Positions 1-10,674 of a DNA stretch of 64,000 nucleotides are shown here, piece by piece (position 1 is the first letter of the stretch; each line of letters begins with the position of its first letter). Where the stretch lies: contig JAPJBO010000899.1 of assembly GCA_030068145.1 (NCBI GenBank), positions 28,866-92,865 on the forward strand. The letters are read 5' to 3'. A program made the translations under genes and the position numbers. The stretch is from Diplonema papillatum (lineage: Eukaryota > Euglenozoa > Diplonemea > Diplonemida > Diplonemidae). The notes under the pieces are model-generated. The model had not been told where the DNA came from. It did no database searches and saw nothing but the letters and a program-made list of their open reading frames with translations.

Positions 1-863
1 AATTCTGGCGGCCAGGCAAATCCGCCAGAAACAAAAACGCCACAATTACCGCCTATCCTGTCCTTGTTAAGCAGCGGCTGCCAAATTCTGTAAAGTGCAA
101 GTGGCATGAAGGCAAGCGAGCACTTGTTCAGCAGCGGCTGCCAAAACTTGCCGTGACACCTATGGTGTTTTTGTGTTACCGTTTTTTTTTTTTTTTTTTT
201 TTACATAAGCGCAGGCTATTAGCTTCATTTTTCCTCAGTTTTCCCAATTCCGTCTCAATAGCCAATTTGCTTTTTCCGCTCTGAAATCGAGAAGTCTCCG
301 TCCAGACCACCCGAACCTTCCAAAAGGGGGGGTCCGGGGGGTCCGCCCCCCGGCAAACGGTACGGTACATTCAGGTGGAGAAATTAAACATATCGACCAA
401 CGTACTGGTGGCACTGTTTGCCATCTGTGTGACCCTCGCCTGTCCCTGGTGCACACTCCTGAAGCCAACAGCCCATTTCAAATTCATCCACCACTCAGAT
501 ACTGTGTGCTGGTAAATCATTGGCATGAGTAGATGCAGACCGGTGATCACACGGAACGAGGCACTTGTGTCAACTCGGAGAGAATCTGTCAAGAATTCCG
601 GGCTGCTTCTGAGCTTCGACTCTACCCACAGCAGCCCCAAACTTCTGCCAGCCAGCCCACCATGCCCAGCGGCGACCCACCGATGGCCAGCCCCTGATCG
701 CCAGCCAGCTGGCACAGCTGGCCTAACCCACGCCTCCACCGGACCCCCACGACTTTTTTCATCGAAGGTCGTTTTTTGCACTTTTTTTTTTTAATTTTTT
801 GAGCCGCCCGGATTTCCAAATTCCGTCAGCTGACGGAATTTGGAGTGGGAAGCTAATGCCCTG
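1..863. other. No gene recognised; poly-T tract and short direct repeat
   Basis: I see no supportable gene here. There is a run of about 22 T at 181-202. A short direct repeat with the core gcagcggctgccaaa occurs near 70 and near 131. Short open frames on both strands have no recognisable domain and no codon pattern like that of the real genes in the window. Confidence 0.5.
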
Positions 864-1141
864 CATAAGCGCCAGCTTGAAAGGAAATGCTCGACGATGC
901 TGCCCGACAAAGAACAGAAGTGCTGTAACTACCGAACCACGTGTTGAACGGACGTGAGGTCATGCGGGTCTACCCCTACACGACAAATCACACAAACACA
1001 ACAGGTCAAAGTCCTGAGTGAGAAAACAACACACGGTGGTGTAAGCGAAGAACAAATCAGATTGTGTTTGTATTGAATTTGCCCCTTACCTCTATATTTC
1101 CCCCCTTCCATTCGGAGTCGAAGCAGCTACGTCGAGTATTT
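864..1141. repeat. Dispersed repeat, copy 1 (pair at 33589-33879)
   Basis: About 275 bases, starting cataagcgccagcttg and ending at a stretch that includes gaagcagctacgtcgag, recur in the same orientation at 33589-33879 with a short insertion near 33650. The copy at 33.6 kb abuts the decayed transposon-type reading frame at 33.8-34.4 kb and includes its 3' end, so this copy is probably a fragment of the same mobile element. Confidence 0.85.
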
Positions 1142-2260
1142 TTTCAAAATGTGAGGATTTGCCTCACAATTGAAACTGATGCTAACCCTTTGAATCGCAA
1201 GTTGTACGCTGTAACCTGTCTTAGTTCCGATGGCTTTTTAAAAAAAGCAGTGAGCCCGTCAGCGCCCGGCAGAGCCAGCGGGGGAGGTGTCCTTCGAAAA
1301 TCTTTTCGGACGGGGGTGTCTTTTTTTCTTTTGGTTGTTTGGAAGCGGGTGGTGGAAGGGGCGCGGGGGGCGAAGGGGCGAAGAGTTGCGCGCTCCTGTT
1401 TTGGTGCCGGGTCAAAAAGGAAGGGGGCTTTGACAACGGCTATTTGGTCGGAGCGCTGGGCAACCGAGGCCCCCATGATTCCCCTGCCCCGCACCTCGTC
1501 TCCGCTTCTTATTCACGGATTTGCCATTTTTTCTTTCGAGCTCGTATACTTTTCGGTTTGAAAATACTCGAGGGGGCTGCCTTGTGCTTCCTTCCATACG
1601 ACTACAAAGTAGGTCTTTTATTTGTTGAGCGCTTACGCCCGCCACCAAACCCTGGCGTAACCTGTGTTTCGTGTGAGCTTCAGCACATTTACCTCCTGTG
1701 ATCTTGGAGTATTGTGTGCGATAGCGGGGAGCTATCGGCATTACCTCCTTTGATGTCTTTCGCAACTGGCAGCCTCCTCAACTATTTCCTACAATGTGCG
1801 GGTGCTAATACAAAAAAAATCATTCGCGGTTTTGCCCGGGGGTAGAGGGCCGGGTTGCGTGTGGTCGGCGTCGGGCGTTATCGAGCTCAGGTCGTTTTTC
1901 AGAAGGGAAATACTCTTTTACTCAGTTTTCGGCTCCGACGTCGGGTACCCTGGTCTCACCCCTTCAACGTCCAAAAATACTCGAGGGGCTGCCTTGTGCT
2001 CATTTCGAAGGAGGCTAGAGGGGGAGAAAACAATACAACTACAAAGAGGGTCGTTTTTGTTGAACGCTTACGCCCGCCACTGAACCCAGATTCACCTGTG
2101 GTTCGTGTGGGCTACATCACATTTACCTCCTTTGTCTATCGCAGCTGGCAGTCTCCTCAAGCATTTCCTACAAAGCAGGTGCTTATACAAAAAATCTTGG
2201 TTCGATGGTTAGGCAGAATCCTGCCTCTCATGCATGAAGGGGGGGAGGTGAATTGGCTCA
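1142..2260. repeat. Degenerate tandem duplication of about 410 bp
   Basis: Segments around 1567-1700 and 1979-2110 match: both carry actcgaggg, a ctgccttgtgct motif, and then cgcttacgcccgccac. The block at 1750-1815 (ggcagcctcctcaac) matches 2145-2195. The offset is about 400-412 bases, so this looks like an old tandem duplication. The open frames through it are not convincing as genes. Confidence 0.7.
2207..2240. repeat. Triple-hairpin dispersed repeat, partial copy
   Basis: This is a truncated copy of the element described at 2605-2680. It keeps the first hairpin (aggcagaatcctgcctct) and the following catgcatg, then diverges. Confidence 0.6.
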
Positions 2261-2439
2261 TACACGGTGAGGTCCGGCCTCAGAAGCTGGAGTTAAAGAG
2301 GGCGTGCCCGAGTCACACCCGAAAAGCGGGTGTGCTACAACCAAAACGCGTGTAAATCCACACCCGAAAAGCGGGTGTGGCACCCGCTTTTTGAACTGCA
2401 GCTTTAACTCCAGCCTCTGAGGCTGGACCCCACCGTGTA
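2261..2439. mobile_element. MITE-like inverted-repeat element
   Basis: The left end cacggtgaggtccggcctc is mirrored at the right end by ggctggaccccaccgtg. The inner arm ctggagttaaag is mirrored by ctttaactccag. The core holds a further short palindrome around gcgggtgtg and cacacccg. A related copy lies at 13561-13681 and a tandemly expanded relative at 6611-7005. There is no coding capacity, consistent with a non-autonomous DNA element. Confidence 0.75.
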
Positions 2440-2604
2440 GCAAATCCACCTTCGTGAGGATACATGTTGGCAAGCGCGCAAGTGCACAGGGGCAAGCCGG
2501 CTAAGTACGGAAACTGTCGTCGTTAGGCCATGCTTCAGTGGCCCCTGTGGAGCACATGTGGGGCACATGTGGGCATGTGGGGCACATGTGGGGGAAAATC
2601 TTAG

Positions 2605-2680
2605 GTTCGTGTTCAGGCGCTACTTGCCTCTCATGTGTTTGATGCTAGCATCAAGTCTTCTTCGCGGAATGCAGAGTCTT
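2605..2680. repeat. Triple-hairpin dispersed repeat, copy 2
   Basis: Three palindromes follow one another: caggcgctacttgcct, then the near-perfect ttgatgctagcatcaa, then a cttcttcgcgga arm that is cttcgaag in other copies. Related copies lie at 14705-14785 and 38995-39070, with a partial one at 2207. The palindromes survive base changes in the loops, which suggests conserved secondary structure or transposon ends. Confidence 0.65.
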
Positions 2681-2880
2681 ATTTTCTGTTCTTTTCTTTC
2701 TTTCGTTGTCGACAGCTTCTTTTCTCTCCTTCTACTTTCTTTACCATGGTTTTTTGGACTTTCTGGTGCCGTAGAGTAGTTCTTCTTTCTCTATGCCGCC
2801 CACGTCGATGTTCGTTTAGCATTGAGTTCTTTTAAGTACATGAACCACATGGATTAGCATGCACTGCCTTGAAAGTCAGG

Positions 2881-3444
2881 TTATCGGATGACGTCGTCAC
2901 CTGCCATTGCGTCGTCAAGGTCGAGCATTTGTGGAGCTAGCGGGGTTTGGCTTTCTTGCGATTCCAGAGACTGAGTCGGCGAGTACGAGGGCGGGCACGT
3001 GTGTCCGTTTTTCACTTTCGAGGGCGTTGGTGTGCCCGTGGTCCCCGGTCGTTTCTGAGAGCTGCTTGCCCTCGGTACCTTCTTCTTCCTTCGATGCACC
3101 CCTGAGTCGGGGGTGGTCGCCTTCGTCTTCTTCCGCTTGCGGCCGGCGATCGGGCCTTCCTTCGGGGTGCCTAGCACTCTTTTCTTCAGCGCTGGTCGTT
3201 CGCTGGTTCCTGGCGTTGGTGGCGGCCTTTTGGTCGCCCGTCCGGTCGTCGCCGTCTCCTTTTTCGTTGCCGCGGGCGGCGCTTGCGCCGCTCGCTTTCC
3301 AACTGGCGTTCCCCGTTGTACGCCCACCTGGGTGGGTGAGGAGGGCCTCTTCTTCTTGTTGCGTCCGGGGGTTGACGGGACGTTCGGTTCGTTGGACTGG
3401 TGGTGGCCGCGGCGGCAACATGCCGCCGGTCGCCTCTGCGTCAT
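2881..3444 (-). CDS. Hypothetical basic, disordered (probably nuclear) protein, C-terminal part
   Basis: The open frame runs from an ATG at 3444 to a TGA at 2881 (187 residues). It is rich in Lys, Arg, Pro, Thr and Ser with repeated basic clusters (KKKRP, KRKKTK, RRKKK) and ends in an acidic stretch, LDLDDAMAGDD. No folded domain is visible. Such composition is typical of disordered nuclear or nucleolar tails, but that is inference. A competing frame on the same strand stays open for about 500 bases. I prefer this one because its basic clusters and acidic tail look like protein rather than noise. The open frame continues slightly upstream to a possible acceptor (cacatag), so this may be a terminal exon. 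No domain confirms it. Confidence 0.45.
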   Translation of the reverse strand: MTQRRPAACCRRGHHQSNEPNVPSTPGRNKKKRPSSPTQVGVQRGTPVGKRAAQAPPAATKKETATTGRATKRPPPTPGTSERPALKKRVLGTPKEGPIAGRKRKKTKATTPDSGVHRRKKKVPRASSSQKRPGTTGTPTPSKVKNGHTCPPSYSPTQSLESQESQTPLAPQMLDLDDAMAGDDVIR

Positions 3445-3806
3445 TGCCACTATGTGCAGGTCAGCTTGACAACATTCTGGAGCTCATGCGAGATGAAACA
3501 CGAATCTCCTCCTGCATGGCTCCTCACTTTTCTGCGCCATGTGGTCATTCGTCCTACCAGCAGGGACACACAACTACGAGGGTATCAGCCTCCTGTCCAC
3601 AGACACACCGGACAAAGCCATGTGGAACTTAGCCACAGGCTACCTCTAAGTTACGCTGAACCACGACTTTTCTGTTTCAGCGTAACTCAGAGGTCCAGAC
3701 CTCTATATTCCACTGTACTGCTTGCGTTGCGGTCCAACTACTCCGAGGTGGTCTACGGCTACATTCCAAATGCCGAGACGATGACGACTTCCAGGATGCA
3801 GACTTA

Positions 3807-3923
3807 GAGAATGCACTTTCCCTTGAAATCGTGTTGTTGGGCCTTGCGCTTGCAGATGAGATAGAAGTTGCCAATACGCCATTCCGGAGACTTACAGACC
3901 CCAAAATGGGTGGCAAACAGGCC
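3807..3923. repeat. Duplicated segment, copy A
   Basis: About 117 bases recur at 4067-4184 in the same orientation with a few substitutions. Read on the minus strand, this copy encodes an open stretch including GLFATHFGVCKSPEWRIGNF and ending at a stop; the second copy is broken by a stop. It is probably a fragment of a mobile or coding element. I do not recognise it. Confidence 0.8.
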
Positions 3924-4066
3924 TTTTATTAGGTGGGGAGGATTAACGGGAGCCCGAAACCGTCTTGTGCGCTTCACTGCACTGGTCACACCTACGAACA
4001 GCAGCCTGACAAAACAGACGCACACCGCTGTCCTGACTGCGGCCACTCAGGCTCTGCGCTGACTCA

Positions 4067-4184
4067 GAGGATGCACTTTCCCTTGAAATCATGCTGTTGG
4101 GGCCTTGTGCTTGCAGATGAGATAGAAGTTGCCAATACGCCATTCCGGAGACATACAGACCCCAAAATGGGTGGCAAACAGGCC
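4067..4184. repeat. Duplicated segment, copy B
   Basis: This is the second copy of the segment at 3807-3923, 260 bases downstream in direct orientation. Substitutions introduce an in-frame stop relative to copy A, so at least this copy is non-coding in that frame. Confidence 0.8.
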
Positions 4185-4845
4185 GTTTGTCCCAGTTTTT
4201 GCCCTGTACGAAGGTTAGAAACCCCCGAGACCCGGTCAGGAAAAACCTCCAAAACCCCCCCATACACCCCTGGTGGAAATCCACACATGGAGCGTAAGCC
4301 CTGCTGCCGATCCTCTTGTGTGGCATTGATATATCGCAAATCAATCCCACCCCTCCTCCCCCCGCGCACTGCTGCTTTTTGATGAATCGTATTCCCTATG
4401 AGATGCGCGCGTACGGCTGCTTGATAGAATCGAAGCCGGTGGGGGTGCCGAGCCCCCGGGTCGATCTTTTTTGAGGCAGAATTGAATATTTCTTCCGACG
4501 TTTTTTTTTATTCTCTCCACTTTCGTTGTCTCAGACACGGTTGCAGGGGCCTCCTCCCCGCGACGGATTTTCCTGTGCTCTAGTAGCACGGGTGGTTCCT
4601 ATTGCCGAGCAGGAACCTTCGACACCAGTGTTCTACCGTCTTGATCGGGCGTCAATCTCGATCAGGAAATACGATCGAACCACCGACGCGAGGCAAAGGA
4701 AGGGGTTCTCCAGTGCGGGACTGATTAAGCGACGGAGGCGGCAGGTGCGCAACCGTCGGTTGCTTTCAGTTGGTCTTGAGTCTGGGAGCAGAGATGGGGC
4801 CGGGTTAGCAAAGTTGCTGTTCTCCGCCGGCTTGAAATGGTTGTG

Positions 4846-5165
4846 TTCGGCGACTCGGTTTCTGTCACAGGTGCGAAGTGTGCGTGGGTTGAATAAACAA
4901 CACACGAGTCGCTGATTTCGGACAAGCTCCAGATCCCGAAAAATAGAAGAATGCCTCGGAGTAGTGCAGAGCATCTATTTGGTCGCGGTCGGTTTCGCGC
5001 TGCTCTTTTTCAGTGACGGCTATTAGTAGTCAGGTTTTCGGTCTCGAATCTGTCACGGTGCGAAGTGGGTGTGGGTTGGATACACAACACAAGAGTCGCT
5101 GATTTCTGACAAGCTCCAGATCCCGAAAAAGAGAAGCGAATGCCTCGGAGTAGAACAGAGCAGTG
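4846..5165. repeat. Direct duplication of about 125 bp, with a third partial copy
   Basis: 4846-4972 and 5041-5165 share ctgtcac, gtgcgaag, acacaacac and agagtcgctgatttc, then gacaagctccagatcccga and gaatgcctcggagta. A third, shorter copy with gacaagctccggatcctga lies at 5667-5715. No gene is evident from 4400 to 5260. Confidence 0.75.
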
Positions 5166-5264
5166 GGTGCGAGACGACCGGCGTTCCTTCTGCGCGCAAT
5201 CGTGCAATTATGAGCCGGCCCAACCCCCCTGCTGATAGGATAGACTAGTGATAGGTGAGGTTCG

Positions 5265-5420
5265 TCGAATAGCATAATATCTGTAGCGATGGCCTGCATT
5301 AGTCACTGGGTGACTACAATTGCCTGTGATATGCCTACAATAGTTGAGGCTAGAATGCAGAATATCTGTAGCGATGGCCTGCATTAGCCACTGGGTGACT
5401 GGGTGACCTACGTGTCGTGC
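5265..5420. repeat. Dispersed repeat family, gcagaatatctgtagcgatgg type, two tandem copies
   Basis: The motif gcgatggcctgcattag followed by cactgggtgac appears twice here. Related copies lie at 6295-6350, 6437-6475, 9788-9850 and 9872-9930, and diverged relatives (gcagattatcgccacagatt) at 10096 and 37305. It is a short dispersed repeat of unknown type with no coding potential. Confidence 0.75.
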
Positions 5421-6600
5421 TTCTGGCCGTTGCACTTATTCGAATCACAGTGATGGCTTGTGCTAGCCTATGATAGACTGCTGATAGACTGCAGCAGGAA
5501 ATTTGATGCACTTTCAGGAAATAGGGGTGGACTGCTCAAACTATTAACCACGGCTTTCCAAAGTAACGCGTTCTTTCACCAAACCCTGCGACATCCGGTA
5601 TCTTCGCCGTTTCTGGCAACGCGACCGTTTCCGAAACTACGATTTTGCTCAGCAAGAACCGCAAATTGCGACAAGCTCCGGATCCTGAAGAAGAGAAGTG
5701 AACGCCTCGAACCTAGGCGAACCAGCGAAAATGCTCGCTGATAGTGCGCCGCAAGAGGGCATTTCTCTTTCTTCCGACGACAGCAAAGTGTCCCGAAGGC
5801 GGTTGATTCCTTTTCGGCGGGTCTATTTGCAACCGGCGGATGGTTGCTGGGGTTAGCTGCTTTTCACTTTTCTTCCTTTTCGGTGGCTGAGGTTGGGGTT
5901 TTTTAGAGTGAAAGTTTTTAGTGGGTAAGTCCTAACAGAAACGAGGGCGGCCCCACGCTCACAACATTGTGCGGAAGGCATTTTCCCCCTCAGACTCATA
6001 CCGAAAAAAAGAACCGGGTTTTGCCTACAGGCGTTTCGTGTTATTCGGCAGACGCTTTGAGCTACATTTGCTTTTAGGCTTTCGTTCGTCTTCTCAACGA
6101 TGGTGCCAGCCGAAGCTGGAGAAGCTTCGGCGGCGTAGGTTTGTTTTAGTTTTGAAACGAATAATATACTCTGCGGGTTGGGTGTGTGCGGTCTCCTTTG
6201 GTATGTGTGTTTCGCGACGTTTTGCCATCGTTGAGCCGGTCCATCCCCTGCTGATTGACTGGTGATAGACTGTGTATGGACAGTGGTGGTTGAAATTACA
6301 ATGCAGAATATCGGTAGCGATTGCCTGCACTAGTCGCCAGGTGACTATCTCTTCGATCGTATCGTGCCGTGCTTTTGGCGTTTGCACTCATTCGAATCAT
6401 CGTGTTCGCACAGGGTCTGTTCTAGTTGAGGTTAGAATGCAGAATATCTGTGGCGATGGCCTGCATTAGTCACCCCTGTTATAGCCTCTGATAGCCTGCG
6501 CGAGCCTGTGATAGACAGCAGCAAGCAACTCGATGAACTTCCAGGAAATAGGGGTGGACTGGCTCAATCGTAACGCGACGCAGTAAGCAAGGCGGGGCGG
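5421..6600. other. No gene recognised; dispersed repeat fragments
   Basis: This stretch holds fragments of the repeats described at 4846-5420 (around 5667-5715, 6295-6350 and 6437-6475). Short stretches such as tgctgatagactgcagcag and aggaaataggggtggact recur at 5470-5535 and 6500-6560. I see no supportable gene. Confidence 0.5.
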
Positions 6601-6610
6601 AGGGTACGCG

Positions 6611-7005
6611 GTGAACTCCAGCAACTTTTGCTCGAGCTAAAGTCTGGCCTCAAGTGCGGGTGTGACCACACCCGGAAATAGGGTGTGTACACTCTATTGC
6701 ACGGTGAACTCTAGCAACTCTTGCTCGAGCTAAAGTCCGGCCTCAAGTGCGGGTGTGACCACACCCGGAAATAGGGTGTGCACACTCTATTGCACGGTGA
6801 ACTCCAGCAACTTTTGCTCGAGCTAAAGTCCGGCCTCAAGTGCGGGTGTGACCTCACCCGGAAATAGGGTGTGTACACTCTATTGCACGGTGAACTCCAG
6901 CAACTCTTGCTCGAGCTAAAGTCCGGCCTCAAGTGCGGGTGTGGCACACCCGCTTTTGGAGAGTCTGGTTTTACTCGAGCAAAAGTTGCTGGAGTTCACT
7001 GTGTA
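6611..7005. repeat. 93-bp tandem repeat (3.6 copies) closed by an inverted half-copy
   Basis: Units start at gtgaact near 6611, 6704, 6797 and 6890, an exact 93-base spacing. Each carries the arm ccagcaacttttgctcgagc and the palindromic core gtgtgaccacacccgg. After the last partial unit the arm returns inverted (gctcgagtaaaac, then actcgagcaaaagttgctgg at 6973-6992). The layout looks like a small inverted-repeat element whose left part has expanded in tandem. It is related to the elements at 2261-2439 and 13561-13681. Confidence 0.85.
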
Positions 7006-7616
7006 TGCGGGCAAGCGAGAGCAAGAGCAAGGATGTGTTTCGAGGGAGACAAGCTCTGTTTATAGTCAAGAAAAGTATCAATCTTCTAAGATCCACGGAT
7101 CTACTACGACATTAAAAAAAAAAGGGAAAAGAAAGGCGAAGATCCAACGAAGATGCCGTTCGGATCTTGTGTGTTGTGCGCATTAGCGGAACTCACCTGC
7201 TTTGGTAAGTCGAAGAAGGTCGGTGTTTTAAAAGATGTCTCCGATCGACCGTGTGAAGAGGCTCGGCGGTGGGGGGGGGGTCGTTGTATAATGGTCTAGC
7301 TTGAAGGGAATTGGAGAGGTTGAAAAAGGTTTTTGGGGTCTTCGTCGGTTTGTGTTTTTTTTTTTTTTCGGTTTTTGTTTTTTTGTTTTTTATTATTTTT
7401 TTTCGGGGGTTCGCGTAACCCTTCTTTTCCGGAAGATAACGTTATCTTTTCTTTTCTCTCTGGCGCTCTTTTTCTCTCTATCTCTCTCTTTGGCTACCAA
7501 ACGACTGTTGCGACCGACACCACGATCACACCCGTATTGAATGTGACCAAGGGCTCCCCACGTTCTACATGTTGAGCAGGAGTTGCCATGTAGCCCGTAC
7601 CGGTCTAAGCCTTCAT
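7006..7616. other. No gene recognised; T-rich tract
   Basis: There is a G run at 7268-7280 and a T-rich stretch at 7355-7405. No conserved domain or credible exon is visible on either strand. Confidence 0.5.
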
Positions 7617-8275
7617 TGTAACTTCCATAAGTATGGGGGGGGGGGCAGTGTTGACACTACCCTGAGAGCCCCCAACGACTTTGCAAGGGACCCCCCCCCC
7701 CAGTGCTGATGCTAAGGCCCCTAAACTCGGCATCGTTGTCAGCCGGACGGCAACGAGGGGTGGGTGGGTACCCCCTCCCCTAAACACCCCCCCCCCCTCC
7801 TGCAGGGCCTGTGTGCAGCAGGGTGGTGACCGCTCTAAGGTGGTTTCCTCAGCAGCGACCAAGAAAAAAAAATTTTTTTTTTTGGCCCAAATTCTCCCAA
7901 AAAAGCACTCGAAAAAAAAGAATTTTTGACCCACTTTTTCCACCATTTCACCTCAGAGAATATAGCTAAGGTGGGTCCCACAGTAGGTCCACAGTGGGTT
8001 GCACCAGGAGGGGGGGGGGGGTACCCACCCCCACCCAGGGTTAGCAACTTCGTTTTGGGTCTCAGGCTTAGTATCAGCACTGCCCCCCCCCCTTCTACAG
8101 TGCAGTTGCCTTGGAGACTGGGTGGTCGAATTCTCGAAGGTGAAATAGTCAAAATTCCCTGGCAAAAGTGGGCCCACAAAAAATTTTCAAAGTGTGGTTT
8201 TTGGGGTATTTGGGCCAAAAAAAAAATTTTTTTTTCTGACCACCCACTGTCAGGGATTTATAAGGGGATTTCGGC
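7617..8275. repeat. Long imperfect inverted repeat (fold-back), about 650 bp
   Basis: Motifs in the left half return inverted in the right half: the G run plus cagtgttgacacta (7624-7665) against tagtatcagcactgcccc (8071-8090), and the A/T-rich ggcccaaatt block (near 7885) against the ttgggccaaaaaaa block (near 8210). The ends share a poly-A/poly-T stretch. It is probably a decayed fold-back element. C and G homopolymers of 9-12 bases interrupt it. Confidence 0.6.
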
Positions 8276-10325
8276 CTAGAGCAATAGTCCATGTAGATGG
8301 ACGGGTACCCGTCTTTTGCACCGGGGTGCCGAGCACGTGTTTGTCGACCCCCCAGACCCCCCCCCCCCCAGTGGTGGTCCAGCCTGTCCAGCCACCCCAG
8401 CCAGCCCTGCAAAGTCGTTGAGGGCCCGAAAATTAGTGCCACCACTGTCCTCCACTGTGGATCACTATGCACCACCATGCGCTATCGTGTCACTGTGCAC
8501 ACCGCACTAGCGTGGATCACTGTGCATCCCGGCCCCATCCTGAGTTGGGCGTGATAGAATCCACCACTGCGGTTGGAAGTTCGGCTGTGTCTCGCCGGGT
8601 TGGGCCGCTTGCTCGCCTCCATGACCCCCCCCCCCCTATGACCCCCCTGGGACCCCCTATGGACCCCCCTATGGACCCCCTATGGGCCCCCCCATGACCC
8701 CCTATGACTGCTGTGGTAGCCTACCCACACCCGCCAGCCCGTGGGTTTTTCTTTTTTTTTTTTTGAGGATGGACGGGTGACCCGCCCAGACCGGCGTATA
8801 AATCCCTGCCCACTGTGGTGACCACCTTAGAGAGTGACAGGTAGCGTCCCCCCTCCACAGTGAAAATAGCCTGTATATAGGGGGGGGGGTCAGGTCAGAT
8901 TCTGCCAACGACTCCGCAATCTGGCCGCTTAGGGCCACCCCTGGGGGGGGGGGGGGCGTGGGCGTATTTTCAAGCGTTATTTTTCACGAATATTTTTCGC
9001 GGTGCGATAGTGTGTCAGGGTAAAAGCTGCAGTCATTCGGCGGCTGTGTTTGCGCCGTGTCCCAGGTTGCCTTTCTGCAATCACGTGACCACCAGATGCA
9101 CGTGGACTTGCTGTACTGGGGTTTTCCTGCCCCGCATGCTCTTTGGAGCAAGAGTGGCCACCATGATGAGATTCTACACTCTCTGGCTGCACGTGTTTTA
9201 ACCAGTCATTCTACTGCACTGGTGGGACAAGATTTGCCGTTTTTAGAGTGAAAGTTCGCTTGAAACTCCGGGGTTTTAAAGTCTCCGGGTGACCTTCGTC
9301 GTTAAGGGAAGATATTCTTTGTGCTCTGAGTGTCGTAAGAGTGGTGGTTACACGAGGTAAGAGGATCGGTGGGTACCTTGGTCGTTGGTCATTGGTGGTT
9401 TCGGCCATTGTCCACATACCTTACTTACGGTAGGCCCTCCTCAGTATGGTGCCGCGGTAGGTGACTGTCTGTCTTCTTGGTACCGTCTGACGGTCTCTTT
9501 TCGTGTATTTGTGGTGCTGCTTATGGTTTGCGCAGGTTGAATATCCGTAGCTATAACGTATTGCAATACGGGTGGGGTGCTACAATTAACGTAGCAAGGA
9601 GTCGCGAATAGAAGTAAATAAAGAATTTTTCGATCTCCATCTAGTCGTCACTTTCACGGATGCTGCGGCACCTCTTCGGTGACTGAAGCGCGCCCGTCTC
9701 TGAAACGGCAAATCGCTGGTGAACTGGTGGATAGGTGCCTACGACCGCCCCACGACCCGGCAGCAAGTGTCAGACCAGCCCAGCCGAAGCATAATATCTA
9801 TAGCGATGGTCTGCATTAGTCACTAGGTGACTACAATTGCCTGTGATATGCCTACGATAGTTGAGGCTAGAATGCAGAATATCTGTAGCGATGGTCTGCA
9901 TTAGTCACTGGGTGACTACAATTGCAGCTGATTTGTTTTTTGGCAGGTTTTCTCTACCCGCGCGGCGGAAGTTGTTTGGGATAGTCTCTTTATTTTGGCG
10001 CGTGTGGTTCTTGAAGCACAGGTGACGTGCTGTAAGTCAGAAAGAAAAGTCACAATGTGAGTAGCGTGTGTACTCGGCGTGCTACAAGGCTCTGCAGATT
10101 ATCGCCACAGATTGTTTTTCATTCCAACCCGAAACTACAAGGCTCGACAACGTTCGATCGGGCAGAGGTGAATTGGCTCATTACCGTTGAGGCGGGGGTA
10201 GGGTATTGGAAAAGGGCGAGTAAACGCGGTTGCAGGGACCACTTTCAGTTGGGTAGGCCTTGCTTTCCTGCCATTTTACACATTATGTTTTCGTTATGCT
10301 GTACTTCGTGACTCCGTAACTTTAC
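8276..10325. other. No gene recognised; C-rich low-complexity and dispersed repeats
   Basis: 8340-8400 and 8620-8705 are C-runs with atggacccccctatg-type repeats. A copy of the agagtgaaagttcgcttgaa family lies at 9243-9305, and two copies of the gcgatggtctgcattag family lie at 9788-9930. No supportable gene. Confidence 0.5.
9243..9305. repeat. Dispersed repeat, agttcgcttgaaactccggg family, copy 1
   Basis: The motif gtgaaagttcgcttgaaac followed by gtctccgggtgaccttcgtc recurs with variation at 11934-11995, 15210-15265, 20266-20345 and 24968-25020. Two copies (11934 and 20266) also share gagcaagaaagggctatatgg. Copies sit between genes or in introns. They are dispersed elements of unknown class. 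Confidence 0.75.
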
Positions 10326-10378
10326 GCTTGTGTTGCCGACAATCAACCGGGTTGATGTACGGTCTGGTGTCTTTTTCG
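10326..10378. repeat. Direct repeat flanking the CCCH gene, downstream copy
   Basis: The sequence ttgtgttgccgacaatcaac and the following ttgatg...gtctggtgtcttt is repeated at 11539-11611 on the other side of the CCCH zinc-finger gene, where a run of about 22 G is inserted in the middle. The pair brackets the gene in direct orientation. Confidence 0.8.
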
Positions 10379-10394
10379 ACGTTTCTTCGCTTCT

Positions 10395-10612
10395 TCGAGA
10401 CTGGAGGTCCTATGAACATGCAATGCGAATAGCCTCTATTCGAGCCAACCCGGCTTTTCTTGGTGCAAAAAGTGTATTGTTTTTGTAATGTGTGGAGTTA
10501 GCTCTTTTTCCGCCCTCCAAAAAGTATGCGGGTGGCCGGGTGTCGGTCTTCAGTTAACTGCTGCCTCCAGTCTCGCCCCGCGCCGGTCTTTAGCCGAGCG
10601 CACGTACTTTTG
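10395..10612. repeat. 3' flank of the CCCH gene, duplicated at 61.8-63.2 kb
   Basis: Read on the minus strand, 10612-10551 (gtacgtgcgctcggctaa onward) reappears on the plus strand at 61801-61853. The stretch 10455-10396, including gctcgaatagaggctattc and cattgcatgttcatagg, reappears at 63171-63230. The two blocks keep their order and orientation, but at 61.8-63.2 kb a minisatellite and other sequence lie between them. Confidence 0.8.
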
Positions 10613-10674
10613 TTTTGCTGGTCTTCTTCTTTCGTAAATTTGGATCGTAATCTGTCTCGGATTGGCTACTTTTT

